DNA of 64,000 nucleotides from NCBI RefSeq assembly GCF_037860835.1, contig NZ_JBBEOG010000001.1:496001-560000 (forward strand), given 5' to 3'. Shown piece after piece: positions 32,624 through 42,643 of the stretch. Positions within the stretch are counted from its first letter, which is position 1, and every line of letters starts with the position of its first letter. The notes beneath the pieces were generated by a model, which saw nothing but the letters and a program-made list of their open reading frames with translations, did not search any database and was not told where the DNA came from. The stretch is from Aquipuribacter nitratireducens (GTDB taxonomy: Bacteria > Actinomycetota > Actinomycetes > Actinomycetales > JBBAYJ01). A program made the position numbers and the translations under genes.

Positions 32624-35135
32624 GGGCCCGGACCTCCGCGGGGCCGGGCGCCTCGAGGCAGCGGCGGGCCAGGTCCCGCGCCGCTGCGGCGTCCAGCTCC
32701 CGCACCCGGTCCTTGACGGCCGGGACCGAGCGCGGTCCGACGCTCAGCTCGCGCACGCCGAGCCCGACGAGGACGGGGACGGCGGCCGGGTCGCCCGCGA
32801 GCTCCCCGCACACCGCGACGCGGACCTCGGGGCCGACCCCCTCGCACGTGGCGGCGACGAGCGCGAGCACGGCGGGGTCGAGGCCGTCGGCCAGGGAGGC
32901 GACGTGGGGGTTGCCGCGCTCGGCGGCGAGCGCGTACTGCGTGAGGTCGTTCGTCCCGATCGACACGAAGTCGACGAGACCGCGCAGGTGCCGCGACCGC
33001 AGCGCGAGCGCCGGCACCTCCACCATGACCCCGACCTCGAGGCCGGTGGGGAGGTCGGACATCCCGAGGGCACGTGCGGCGTCGTGGAGCGCCTCGCGGG
33101 CCCGCGAGAGCTCCTCGACCGTGCCGACCATCGGGAACATGACGCCGAGGGGCGTCTCGGCCGCAGCCCGGACGACGGCCCGCAGCTGGGTCGCGAGCAG
33201 GTCGGGGCGCGCCAGCTGGAGCCGGAGGCCGCGAAGGCCGAGGAAGGGGTTGGCCTCGACGGGCTGGTCGGCGTACGGCACGGGCTTGTCGCCCCCGACG
33301 TCGAGGGTGCGCACGACGACCCGCCGTACGCCGACGGCCGCCGCGACCGCGAGGTAGGCGGCGACCTGCTCCTCCTCGTCCGGTGGGGAGTCGCGGCCGC
33401 CGAAGAGCAGCTCCGTGCGCAGCAGGCCTATCCCGTCGGCCCCGTGGGCGGCCGCGGTCCGTGCGTCGTGCTCCCCGGCGGCGTTCGCCGCGACCTCGAC
33501 GTGGACGCCGTCGCCGGTCACGGCCGGGCCCTCCGCGCGGCGGCGCGCCTCCTCGGCCGTGCGGGTGCGCTCGGCGCGCTCGGCCTCCCACCGCCCGAGC
33601 AGGTCGGCCGCCGGGCTCACGAGGAGGGAGCCGTCGTCACCGTCGACGGCGACCGTGGTGCCTGTCGGCACCTCGAGCACCGCGGGCCCTGCGGCGACGA
33701 CGAGGGGCAGGCCGGCGGCGCGCGCGAGCAGCGTCGCGTGCGAGGTCGGGCTGCCCTCCGCCGTCACGACGGCCGTCACCTCGGCGGGATCGAGGGCCCG
33801 GACGTCGTCCGGGGTGACGTCGCGCGCGAGGAGGACGCCGGGGCGGCTCGTCGTACCGCGCCCGGCCCCCTGGAGACGGCGGCGGACCGCGCGACCGACC
33901 GCGCGCACGTCCGCCGCCCGTGCGGCGAGGTACTCGTCGTCGAGCGCCTCGAGGTCGGCGGCGACGCGGTCGACGGCACGCTGCCACGCCACCTCGGCCG
34001 CGCTGCCGGCGTCGACGTCGTCACGGGCCGGTGCGAGCAGGCTGTCGTCCTCGAGCAGGAGCAGGTGGGTGGCGAGGATCGCGGCGTAGGGGTCGTCGGC
34101 GTCGTCCGGAGCCCGCCCGCCGGTTCCGTGAGGTGCCCGCAGCTCGTCCACGGCACCGGCGAGGGCGCTCTCGAGCCGCTCCCGCTCGTGCTCCGGCGTC
34201 CCGGCCGGCCCGTCGGGCAGTGGCGGCAGCGTGTCCTCCAGGTACCAGGCCCGGCCCCAGCCCCGTCCGGGCGCGGCGGGCGTCCCTCGCACGTCGCCCG
34301 GCCGCTCCTGCGCGGATGTGGGTGACGGTGCCGGCCCCACCGCCGGCGCCGGGGGAGCGGTCGCCGCCTCGGTGCCCTCGCCGAAGCCCGCCTCGACCGC
34401 GGCGACGACCTGGTCGACGGCCGCGGCGGCACCGGGCCCGGACGCGGTGACCCGGACGACGTGCCCGCGGACGGCGCCCAGCTGCTGGATCCCCACGAGG
34501 CTGCGGGCGGCGACCGGGCCCCGCCCGGACGTCACGTCGTGGAGCCGGACGTCGGCGTCGAGGCGGCGCACGAGCTGCACGAGCGCGGCCGCCGGTCGGG
34601 CGTGCAGACCGTGCGGGTTGACGACGGTGACCTCGCGGGCGACCTCGTCGTCGGTCGTCGCGTCGGGGGCGGGCGAGTGGTCGGCCGTGCCGCCGAGGTG
34701 CTCGGCCTTCGCCCCGCCGGCGAGCGCGGCGTCCGCCGCCACCTCCTCCAGCGTCGCCCCGCCCGCCGCCTGCACGACCGCGGCGACGACTCCCTCGACG
34801 AACGGTGCGGCGCTCAACCGCACCTCGAAGCCGAGGTCGCCACCGAGCTCGAGGGCGAGCTCGGCACTGAGCACGGCGCTGCCGAGGTCCATGACGACGA
34901 GGACGCCGGCCGGACCCCCAACCTGCTCGACGGCCTCGAGTACGGCGGTGGCGTCCGTCCCGGTGCCGCCGTCCGGTGTCCCCGCGGCGACCGCGACGGC
35001 CGGCGGGTCCTCGTGGACCATCTCGAGAGCGAGGGCCACGGCGGCCTCCGCCAGCGGTCGGCTGTGCGAGACGACGACGAGGCCGACCCGGTCCGTGCGG
35101 GGCGCGCGCGGGTCGCCCCCGGGTGGTGCCGTCAC
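32571..35135 (-). CDS. dhaM: DhaM-HPr-Enzyme I fusion, phosphoryl donor of dihydroxyacetone kinase
   Basis: 854 residues carrying every PTS step between PEP and the Dha kinase. Residues 15-140 are the EIIA-Man-like DhaM domain, with phospho-His24 in VVSHSRPLAEAA. Residues 166-252 are HPr, with His178 in NPHGLHARPAAALV. Residues about 290-830 are a complete Enzyme I: His466 in GSPTSHATLLARAAG, GIGLLRTELLF, EANPFLGLRGLRL, SIGTNDLTQYALAAERGN and Cys776 in VCGELAGD. E. coli DhaM ends after the first EI subdomain; here the PEP-binding C-terminal domain is present. The GTG at 35135 overlaps the dhaL stop (GTGA). Its tail overlaps guaB3. Confidence 0.93.
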   Translation of the reverse strand: MTAPPGGDPRAPRTDRVGLVVVSHSRPLAEAAVALALEMVHEDPPAVAVAAGTPDGGTGTDATAVLEAVEQVGGPAGVLVVMDLGSAVLSAELALELGGDLGFEVRLSAAPFVEGVVAAVVQAAGGATLEEVAADAALAGGAKAEHLGGTADHSPAPDATTDDEVAREVTVVNPHGLHARPAAALVQLVRRLDADVRLHDVTSGRGPVAARSLVGIQQLGAVRGHVVRVTASGPGAAAAVDQVVAAVEAGFGEGTEAATAPPAPAVGPAPSPTSAQERPGDVRGTPAAPGRGWGRAWYLEDTLPPLPDGPAGTPEHERERLESALAGAVDELRAPHGTGGRAPDDADDPYAAILATHLLLLEDDSLLAPARDDVDAGSAAEVAWQRAVDRVAADLEALDDEYLAARAADVRAVGRAVRRRLQGAGRGTTSRPGVLLARDVTPDDVRALDPAEVTAVVTAEGSPTSHATLLARAAGLPLVVAAGPAVLEVPTGTTVAVDGDDGSLLVSPAADLLGRWEAERAERTRTAEEARRRAEGPAVTGDGVHVEVAANAAGEHDARTAAAHGADGIGLLRTELLFGGRDSPPDEEEQVAAYLAVAAAVGVRRVVVRTLDVGGDKPVPYADQPVEANPFLGLRGLRLQLARPDLLATQLRAVVRAAAETPLGVMFPMVGTVEELSRAREALHDAARALGMSDLPTGLEVGVMVEVPALALRSRHLRGLVDFVSIGTNDLTQYALAAERGNPHVASLADGLDPAVLALVAATCEGVGPEVRVAVCGELAGDPAAVPVLVGLGVRELSVGPRSVPAVKDRVRELDAAAARDLARRCLEAPGPAEVRALSPAGRATPRPRPAGTP

Positions 35136-35785
35136 GGGCCGGCGAGGGCGTCGGCCAGGCTCTCGAGCAGGAGCGTCGTCGACGCCGAGCCCGGGTCGAC
35201 GTGGCCGACCGAGCGCTCCCCGAGGTAGCTCGCGCGGCCCTTGCGGGCGAGCAGGGGGGCGGTCGCGTCACGTCGCTCCGGCGCGGCGTCCGCGGCGGCG
35301 CGTGCCGCGGCCGCGGCCCCGGCACCGCCGGCGACCGCCTCGTCGAACACCGTGAGGCACGGCTCGAGCACGTCGACCATCGTCTTGTCCCCGGGCTCGG
35401 CCTTGCCGCGCGCCACGACGCCGTCGTAGCCCGCCCGGAGCGCGGTACCCAGGGCGGTCGCGTCGAGGGCGTCCACCGCCCCCGCCGTCGTGCCGAAGCG
35501 CAGCATGAAGGTGCCGTACAGCGGGCCGCTCGCGCCGCCGACCGTCTTGACGAGCGTCATCCCGGCCTGCTTGAACGCGGCGCCGACGTCGCCCGGCGGG
35601 TCGGCGTCGAGCGCCTCGACGACGGCCGCCGTCCCGCGGCGGAGGTTGCTGCCGTGGTCGGCGTCGCCGATCTTGGCGTCGAGGTCGGTGAGGTGGCGCT
35701 CGTCCCGGGCGACCGCGGCGGCGAAGCGGCGCAGCCAGTCGGTGAGAGCGGCGAGGGAGGCCTGGTCGGCGTCCGCCACCGTCAC
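35132..35785 (-). CDS. dhaL: Dihydroxyacetone kinase subunit DhaL (ADP-binding)
   Basis: 217 residues. DhaL holds a tightly bound ADP that is re-phosphorylated by DhaM and passes phosphate to dihydroxyacetone on DhaK. The nucleotide and Mg site is in LTDLDAKIGDADHGSNLRRG; TLVKTVGGASGPLYGTFMLR and the C-terminal ASYLGERSVGHVDPGSAST are canonical. The GTG at 35785 overlaps the dhaK stop (GTGA) and its stop overlaps dhaM, so the three subunits are translationally coupled. Confidence 0.96.
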   Translation of the reverse strand: MTVADADQASLAALTDWLRRFAAAVARDERHLTDLDAKIGDADHGSNLRRGTAAVVEALDADPPGDVGAAFKQAGMTLVKTVGGASGPLYGTFMLRFGTTAGAVDALDATALGTALRAGYDGVVARGKAEPGDKTMVDVLEPCLTVFDEAVAGGAGAAAAARAAADAAPERRDATAPLLARKGRASYLGERSVGHVDPGSASTTLLLESLADALAGP

Positions 35786-36783
35786 ATCCCCCACCGCAGG
35801 CCGGGGGTGCTCACCGGGGCGTCCCAGAGGGAGAGCAGGTCGTCGTCGGCCCGCAGGAGCGTGACCGACGCACCCGCCATCTCCAGCGACGTGATGTACG
35901 GGCCGACGAGGCTCCGCGCGATCGACACCCCGGCCTTCTCGCAGATCGCGGCCACCTCGGCGTAGAGCCCGTACAGCTCGATGAGGGGCGTGCCGCCCAT
36001 GCTGTTGACGAACGCGACGACGGGCGCGCCGTCGGCCGCGGGCAGGTCCTGCAGGACGGGCTCGACGAGCTGCTCGGCCACCTCGCGGAGCGGGCCGAGC
36101 CGGCGACGCTCGCGGCCGGGCTCGCCGTGGATGCCGATGCCGAGCTCGAACTCGTCGTCCCCGAGCTCGAACGTCGGGACGCCGGCGGCGGGGACGACGC
36201 AGCTCGTGAGGGCCATGCCCATGCTGCGGGCGTTGCCGTTGACCTTCTTCGCGAGCTCCTCGCACGCGGCGAGGTCGCGGCGCTCCTCGGCCGCGGCGCC
36301 GACGATCTTCTCCAGCAGCACCGTCGCCCCGACGCCGCGGCGACCCGCGGTGTAAAGGCTGTCCTGCACCGCGACGTCGTCGTCGACGACCACGGAGCGG
36401 ACCTCGACGTCGCCCTCGGCCGCCGCGAGCTCGGCCGCCATCTCGAAGTTCATGACGTCGCCGGTGTAGTTCTTCACGATGTGGAGGACGCCGGCGCCGC
36501 CGGACACGGCGAGCGTCGCCGCCTGCATCTGGTCGGGTGTGGGGGAGGTGAACACCTCGCCGGCGCAGGCGGCGTCGAGCATGCCGTGCCCGACGAAGCC
36601 GCCGTGCATCGGCTCGTGCCCGGACCCGCCGCCCGAGACGAGACCGACCTTGCCCTCGACCGCCCCGGAGGCCCGCAGGACCACCCGGTTCTCGTGGTCG
36701 ACCCGCAGATCGGGGTGGGCCGCCGCCATGCCGCGCAGCGCGTCGGGCACGACCTGTTCGGGGGAGTTGATGAGCTTCTTCAT
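35782..36783 (-). CDS. dhaK: Dihydroxyacetone kinase subunit DhaK (substrate-binding)
   Basis: 333 residues. DhaK binds dihydroxyacetone covalently through a histidine, seen in ELGIGIHGEPGRERR. VGLVSGGGSGHEPMHGGFVG and VKNYTGDVMNFEMA are family hallmarks. The ATG at 36783 has a GGAGGT ribosome site. It is first gene of dhaK-dhaL-dhaM and divergent from an IclR regulator, with a palindromic operator candidate in the 120-bp gap. No glycerol dehydrogenase is present in the window, so the source of dihydroxyacetone is unclear. Confidence 0.97.
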   Translation of the reverse strand: MKKLINSPEQVVPDALRGMAAAHPDLRVDHENRVVLRASGAVEGKVGLVSGGGSGHEPMHGGFVGHGMLDAACAGEVFTSPTPDQMQAATLAVSGGAGVLHIVKNYTGDVMNFEMAAELAAAEGDVEVRSVVVDDDVAVQDSLYTAGRRGVGATVLLEKIVGAAAEERRDLAACEELAKKVNGNARSMGMALTSCVVPAAGVPTFELGDDEFELGIGIHGEPGRERRRLGPLREVAEQLVEPVLQDLPAADGAPVVAFVNSMGGTPLIELYGLYAEVAAICEKAGVSIARSLVGPYITSLEMAGASVTLLRADDDLLSLWDAPVSTPGLRWGM

Positions 36784-36833
36784 GGGGGGACCTCCGTGTC
36801 GTCGTCGACGGGTGTGGCCGCGCTCGAAGTGCT

Positions 36834-36848
36834 TGCGACATTATCGAA
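36834..36848. promoter_or_regulatory. Putative IclR operator between dhaK and iclR
   Basis: TGCGACATTATCGAA, 13 of 15 bases identical to the perfect palindrome TTCGACATTGTCGAA at 40052. It lies 51 bp upstream of the dhaK ATG and 57 bp before the IclR GTG, so it could control both directions. Confidence 0.6.
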
Positions 36849-36905
36849 AGCCTGTCGAGCCGTCGAGGGTGCGTGGCAGGGTGACGGTCCAGTCGGAGGT
36901 CAGCG

Positions 36906-37685
36906 GTGATCCAGTCCATCGATCGAGCGGCGCGGGTGCTGATGTGCCTGCAGGGCGCCCGGCACCTGGGCCTCAGCGAGATCGCCGCCGAGCTGGGTCT
37001 CGCACCGTCGACGGTCCACGGCATCGTCACCAGCCTCGCCGCCCACGGCCTGGTGGCGCGGGAGCCCAACGGGACCCGGTACATGCTCGGGCCGGCGCTC
37101 GTGAAGCTGTCGAGCGTCTACCTCGACACGCACGAGGTGCGGGTCCGGGCGCTGCGGTGGGCCGACGAGCTCGCGCGACGCGCCGGCCTCGCGGTGCGGC
37201 TCGGGGTCGAGCTCTTCGACGAGGTGATGATCATCCACCACGTGCCCGCGCCCGGGGGGTCCCAGCAGATGCCCGAGACCGGGATGGCGGTGCAGGCGCA
37301 CGCGTGCGCGCTCGGCAAGGTGCTCCTGGCCAACGACCCCGAGCAGGCGGAGCGGGTGATGGCGGCGGGGCTGCGCGCGATGACGGGTGACACGCTCGTC
37401 GACCCGGACGCCCTGCGCGCCCAGCTGCGCGCCGTCGCGGAGGCGGGCGTCGCCACCGAGGTCGACGAGTCCGTCATCGGGGAGGCCGGGCTCGCGGCGC
37501 CGGTCGCGGACCGGTCGGGGACGGTCGTCGCCGCGGTGTCCGTCGTGGTGCCGAGCTCGCGGTGGCCACCACCCCGGGAGACCGAGGAGGCGCTTCGGGA
37601 GACCGCCCGGTCCCTGTCGCGTGAGCTCGGCGCCCCGCGCTGGCCACCCGCACCACCCGTCCCGCCGGAGGCCGTCGACGGCTAG
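36906..37685 (+). CDS. IclR-family transcriptional regulator 1
   Basis: 259 residues. The N-terminal winged helix is at about residues 1-65 (MIQSIDRAARVLMCL, LGLSEIAAELGLAPSTVHGIV), followed by an effector-binding domain (LALGKVLL-like [26 protein letters not shown]). The GTG at 36906 has GGAGGT five bases upstream. It is divergent from dhaKLM and likely controls it, by analogy with glycerol regulators of the GylR type; the effector is unknown. The C-terminus ends in a Pro-rich stretch. Confidence 0.88.
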   Translation: MIQSIDRAARVLMCLQGARHLGLSEIAAELGLAPSTVHGIVTSLAAHGLVAREPNGTRYMLGPALVKLSSVYLDTHEVRVRALRWADELARRAGLAVRLGVELFDEVMIIHHVPAPGGSQQMPETGMAVQAHACALGKVLLANDPEQAERVMAAGLRAMTGDTLVDPDALRAQLRAVAEAGVATEVDESVIGEAGLAAPVADRSGTVVAAVSVVVPSSRWPPPRETEEALRETARSLSRELGAPRWPPAPPVPPEAVDG

Positions 37686-37732
37686 GGAGGCACCCGGGTG
37701 CGGTCGTCGGCGCCTGCGGCACCGGCGTCGGC

Positions 37733-39259
37733 CTACGCCCCGGTGCCGCCGGCGGTGCCGGATCGGGCCCAGCCGAACGAGTGCTCGACGGCGCGCTTCC
37801 AGTCCTCGTGCTCGCGGCGGCGGCGGGCCTCGGGCATCGACGGCTGCCACTCGGCGGCCCGGTGCCAGTTGCGTCGCAGGCCCTCGAGGTCGGGCCAGTA
37901 GCCGACGGCCAGACCGGCGGCGTACGCGGCCCCGAGCGACACGGTCTCGCTCACCATGGGCCGGACGACGGGCACCCCGAGCACGTCCGCGACCGTCTGC
38001 ATGAGGAGGTTGTTGCTGGTCATGCCACCGTCGACCTTCATGGCCCGCAGGGCGACGCCGGAGTCGGCGTCCATGGCGTCGACGACGTCCCGGGTCTGCC
38101 ACGCCGTCGCCTCGAGGACGGCGCGGGCGAGGTGGCCCCGCGTGATGTACGACGTGAGGCCCACGACGACGCCGCGCGCCTCCGCGCGCCACCACGGGGC
38201 GAAGAGACCGGAGAACGCCGGGACGATGTAGCAGCCGCCGTTGTCGTCGACGGTCGTCGCGAGGGTCTCGATCTCCGGTGCGCTGGAGATCATCCCGAGG
38301 TTGTCGCGGAACCACTGGACGAGCGAGCCGGTCACGGCGATCGCGCCCTCGAGCGCGTAGACCGCGGGCTGGTCGCCGATCCGGTACGCGACGGTCGGGA
38401 TGAGCCCGTGACGGGACGTCACGGGCGCCCGCCCGGTGTTGAGGAGCACGAAGCTGCCCGTCCCGTACGTGCACTTCGCCTCGCCGGGGGAGAAGCACGT
38501 CTGCCCGAAGAGCGCCGCCTGCTGGTCGCCGAGAGCCGCGGCGATACGGACCCCCGGCAGCACGCGCCGCATCTCGCCGTACACCTCCGAGCTGGAGCGG
38601 ATCTCCGGCAGCACGGCCATCGGGACGTCGAAGACGTCGCACAGCTCCGGCGACCACGAGAGCGTGTGGAGGTCCATGAGCATCGTGCGGCTGGCGTTCG
38701 TGACGTCGGTGACGTGGACCCCGCCGTCGGGTCCGCCCGTGAGGTTCCACACGAGCCAGCTCTCCATCGTCCCGAACAGGACCTCGCCGGCCTCGGCCCG
38801 GGCGCGCAGTCCGGGCGTCGCGTCGAGGAGCCAGCGGACCCGCGGGGCCGAGAAGTACGTCGCCATCGGGAGACCGCACAGCTCGCGGACCCGCTCGCGC
38901 CCGCCGTCGGCGGCGAGCCGTTCGACGAGGTCGGCCGTGCGCAGGTCCTGCCACGTGACCGCGTGACCGTACGGCCGACCGGTCCGCGGGTCCCACAGCA
39001 CCGTCGTCTCCCGCTGGTTCGCGATGCCGAGGGCGACGACGTCGGAGGCGGAGGCGCCGGCCCGGGCGAGGGCCTCGGGCACGACGCGTTGGACGTTGCG
39101 CCACACCTCGAGCGCGTCGTGCTCTGCCCAGCCGGGCAGCGGGTGCAGCTGGGCGTGCTCGTGCTGCGCGACGGACACGAGCCGTCCCGCCTGGTCGAAG
39201 AGGATGCACCGCGTCGACGTCGTCCCCTGGTCGATCGCCGCGACGACGGGGTCGCTCAC
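37733..39259 (-). CDS. glpK: Glycerol kinase (copy 1)
   Basis: ATP-dependent glycerol phosphorylation to sn-glycerol-3-phosphate. It has 508 residues. [16 protein letters not shown] is the phosphate-1 loop, [13 protein letters not shown] the glycerol-contacting Arg-Glu, and [12 protein letters not shown] the catalytic Asp region. [15 protein letters not shown] and [11 protein letters not shown] complete the FGGY fold. The GTG at 39259 overlaps the upstream iclR stop (GTGA), so regulator and kinase are co-transcribed; the frame is open further upstream but lacks homology. A second, plus-strand glpK lies at 41032. Confidence 0.93.
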   Translation of the reverse strand: MSDPVVAAIDQGTTSTRCILFDQAGRLVSVAQHEHAQLHPLPGWAEHDALEVWRNVQRVVPEALARAGASASDVVALGIANQRETTVLWDPRTGRPYGHAVTWQDLRTADLVERLAADGGRERVRELCGLPMATYFSAPRVRWLLDATPGLRARAEAGEVLFGTMESWLVWNLTGGPDGGVHVTDVTNASRTMLMDLHTLSWSPELCDVFDVPMAVLPEIRSSSEVYGEMRRVLPGVRIAAALGDQQAALFGQTCFSPGEAKCTYGTGSFVLLNTGRAPVTSRHGLIPTVAYRIGDQPAVYALEGAIAVTGSLVQWFRDNLGMISSAPEIETLATTVDDNGGCYIVPAFSGLFAPWWRAEARGVVVGLTSYITRGHLARAVLEATAWQTRDVVDAMDADSGVALRAMKVDGGMTSNNLLMQTVADVLGVPVVRPMVSETVSLGAAYAAGLAVGYWPDLEGLRRNWHRAAEWQPSMPEARRRREHEDWKRAVEHSFGWARSGTAGGTGA

Positions 39260-40014
39260 CCGGCCAGCTCCGCGGACACGTTCCGGGCGCACTCGACGAC
39301 CTGCTCGGCGTAGCGGGCGCGCACCACGCCCCGGCCGTCGCACAGCCGGTCGACGGCCCCGGTGAGGCCGACGGCGCCGACGACGAGGCCGCCGGCGTCG
39401 CGGACCGGCGCGGCGACGTCGGCACGGTCCGGCTCGTGCTCCCCGACCGCCACGGCGAAGCCCCGGGCCCGCACCTCCGCCACGGTCCGCACGAGGTCGG
39501 CGGGGCCGGTGAGCGTGCGCGTGGTGAACGCCTCGGGTGCATCGCCACCGAGCACGCCGACGAGCGCCGGGTGCGCCGCGAGCAGGACCTTGCCGAGGGC
39601 GGTCGCGTGGACCGGCAGCCGCAGACCGGTCTGCAGGCGCTGCGGGGTGTCGTCCGGGCGGAAGACGTGGTGGACCACCTCGACGCAGCGCCCGACCAGC
39701 ATGCCGACGTGCACGGCCTCCCCGGCGTGGGCGGCCAGGCTGTCGGCCCAGTTCATCGACAGCGAGCGCAGGACGTTGCCGTCGGTGCGGTGGGAGTCGA
39801 CCCGGTGGAGGCCGCCGTCGAGGGAGTAGTGCCCCGTCGTGCGGTCGTGCTCGACGAAGCCGACCGCCACCAGGGTCGCGAGCAGCCCGTGGGTCGTCGC
39901 CTTCGGCAGCCCCAGCGAGCCCGCCACCTCCCCGAGCGACAGCGGGCGCGGCCCGGTCGCGAGCAGTCGCAGCACCGCGACCGCCCGCTCGACGGACTGG
40001 ATCGCGCCGGGCAC
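39256..40014 (-). CDS. IclR-family transcriptional regulator 2
   Basis: 252 residues when started at the GTG at 40014, which has TACGGT exactly six bases upstream (complement of 40021-40026), a leaderless start, and begins [17 protein letters not shown] like IclR proteins generally. An ATG at 40059 inside the palindromic operator would add 15 residues. The winged helix is [21 protein letters not shown]; the effector domain includes [15 protein letters not shown]. It is co-transcribed with glpK copy 1 and divergent from glpF-glpK-glpD. The operator candidate 26-40 bp upstream of the -10 box suggests autoregulation. Confidence 0.88.
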   Translation of the reverse strand: MPGAIQSVERAVAVLRLLATGPRPLSLGEVAGSLGLPKATTHGLLATLVAVGFVEHDRTTGHYSLDGGLHRVDSHRTDGNVLRSLSMNWADSLAAHAGEAVHVGMLVGRCVEVVHHVFRPDDTPQRLQTGLRLPVHATALGKVLLAAHPALVGVLGGDAPEAFTTRTLTGPADLVRTVAEVRARGFAVAVGEHEPDRADVAAPVRDAGGLVVGAVGLTGAVDRLCDGRGVVRARYAEQVVECARNVSAELAG

Positions 40015-40051
40015 CCGGCCACCGTAGGAGTCGACGCGCGCGCCGTCGACG

Positions 40052-40066
40052 TTCGACATTGTCGAA
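40052..40066. promoter_or_regulatory. Putative IclR operator, perfect 15-bp palindrome
   Basis: TTCGACA-T-TGTCGAA, a perfect inverted repeat around one base, just upstream of the iclR2 -10 box and 151 bp before glpF. A near-identical copy lies between dhaK and iclR1 at 36834. Confidence 0.7.
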
Positions 40067-40217
40067 TGCTCACTGTTGTCCCGGTCCTGCGGCGTCCCTA
40101 GCGTCCCGACCGCAGGTGGGACGCGTGTCCCGGGCCCGACGGAGGCTCCGGGACCGTGGCCCGCCGAGGTCACAGGCTCCCGGCGACGTCGCCGGGCGGA
40201 GAGCGAAGGAGCTCTGC

Positions 40218-40967
40218 ATGGATCTCTCGTACGGTGCGCTGTTCCTGTCGGAGGTGGTCGGGACCGGCTTCCTCCTCCTGCTCGGTTGTGGCGTCGTGGC
40301 GAACGTGGCCCTGGCCCGGACGAAGGGCTCGGGAGGTGGCTTCCTCCTCGTCAACTTCGGGTGGGGTCTCGCCGTCTTCGCGGGCGTCTACGCCGCGTTC
40401 GCCTCGGGCGCGCACATCAACCCGGCCGTCACCGTCGGGCTGCTCGCCAACGGCGCCGACGAGTACGCGCCCGGCATCCCGGTGAACATCGGCACCACGC
40501 TGGTGTACTTCGCGGGACAGCTCGTCGGCGCCTTCCTCGGCGCGGTGCTCGCGTGGCTCGCCTACCGCAAGCAGTTCGACGAGACCGAGGACCCCTCGGC
40601 GCAGCTCGCCGTGTTCTCCACGGGGCCCGAGACGCGCACCCCGGCCTGGAACGTCGTGACCGAGGTGATCGGCACGTTCGTCCTCGTCTTCATCATCCTC
40701 ATGTTCGGCCAGACCCCGGCTGAGCTCGGCCCGCTACCGGTCGCGCTCCTCGTCGTCGGCATCGGCGCCTCGCTCGGTGGTCCCACCGGCTACGCCATCA
40801 ACCCCGCGCGCGACCTCGGTCCCCGCATCGCCCACGCCGTGCTGCCGATGCGGGGCAAGGGCTCCAGCGACTGGGGGTACGCGTGGGTCCCCGTCGTGGG
40901 GCCGCTGATCGGCGGCGCCCTCGCGGGCATCGCGGCGAACCTCTACTTCATGCCCATGGGGGTGTGA
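40218..40967 (+). CDS. glpF: Glycerol uptake facilitator (aquaglyceroporin)
   Basis: 249-residue MIP-family channel with six membrane segments and two half-helices bearing the NPA motifs, NPAVTV (about residue 72) and NPARDLG (about residue 196). The Asp right after the second NPAR is typical of glycerol-conducting rather than water-only channels. The ATG at 40218 follows AAGGAG. It is first gene of a glpF-glpK-glpD unit, divergent from iclR2-glpK1. Confidence 0.94.
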   Translation: MDLSYGALFLSEVVGTGFLLLLGCGVVANVALARTKGSGGGFLLVNFGWGLAVFAGVYAAFASGAHINPAVTVGLLANGADEYAPGIPVNIGTTLVYFAGQLVGAFLGAVLAWLAYRKQFDETEDPSAQLAVFSTGPETRTPAWNVVTEVIGTFVLVFIILMFGQTPAELGPLPVALLVVGIGASLGGPTGYAINPARDLGPRIAHAVLPMRGKGSSDWGYAWVPVVGPLIGGALAGIAANLYFMPMGV

Positions 40968-41031
40968 GCCGGCGCAGGCCGACCGGACCTCCTCGACCGA
41001 CCGCACGACCTCTCGAACGAAAGGACACGTC

Positions 41032-42549
<1,518 letters not shown>

Positions 42550-42570
42550 CCACCACGGCCTGACACGAGC

Positions 42571-42605
42571 CCGCCCGGGGCGCGGCGGCCCCGCGCCCCG
42601 GGCGG
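42571..42605 (+). terminator. Strong hairpin between glpK copy 2 and glpD
   Basis: A perfect 15-bp inverted repeat, CCGCCCGGGGCGCGG (42571-42585) and its complement (42591-42605), around a CGGCC loop. It lies 21 bases after the glpK stop and 38 bases before the glpD start, so it may end or attenuate the glpFK transcript. Confidence 0.7.
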
Positions 42606-42643
42606 CGATCACCCGACAACCGACGGACACTGAGGACGTGGAC

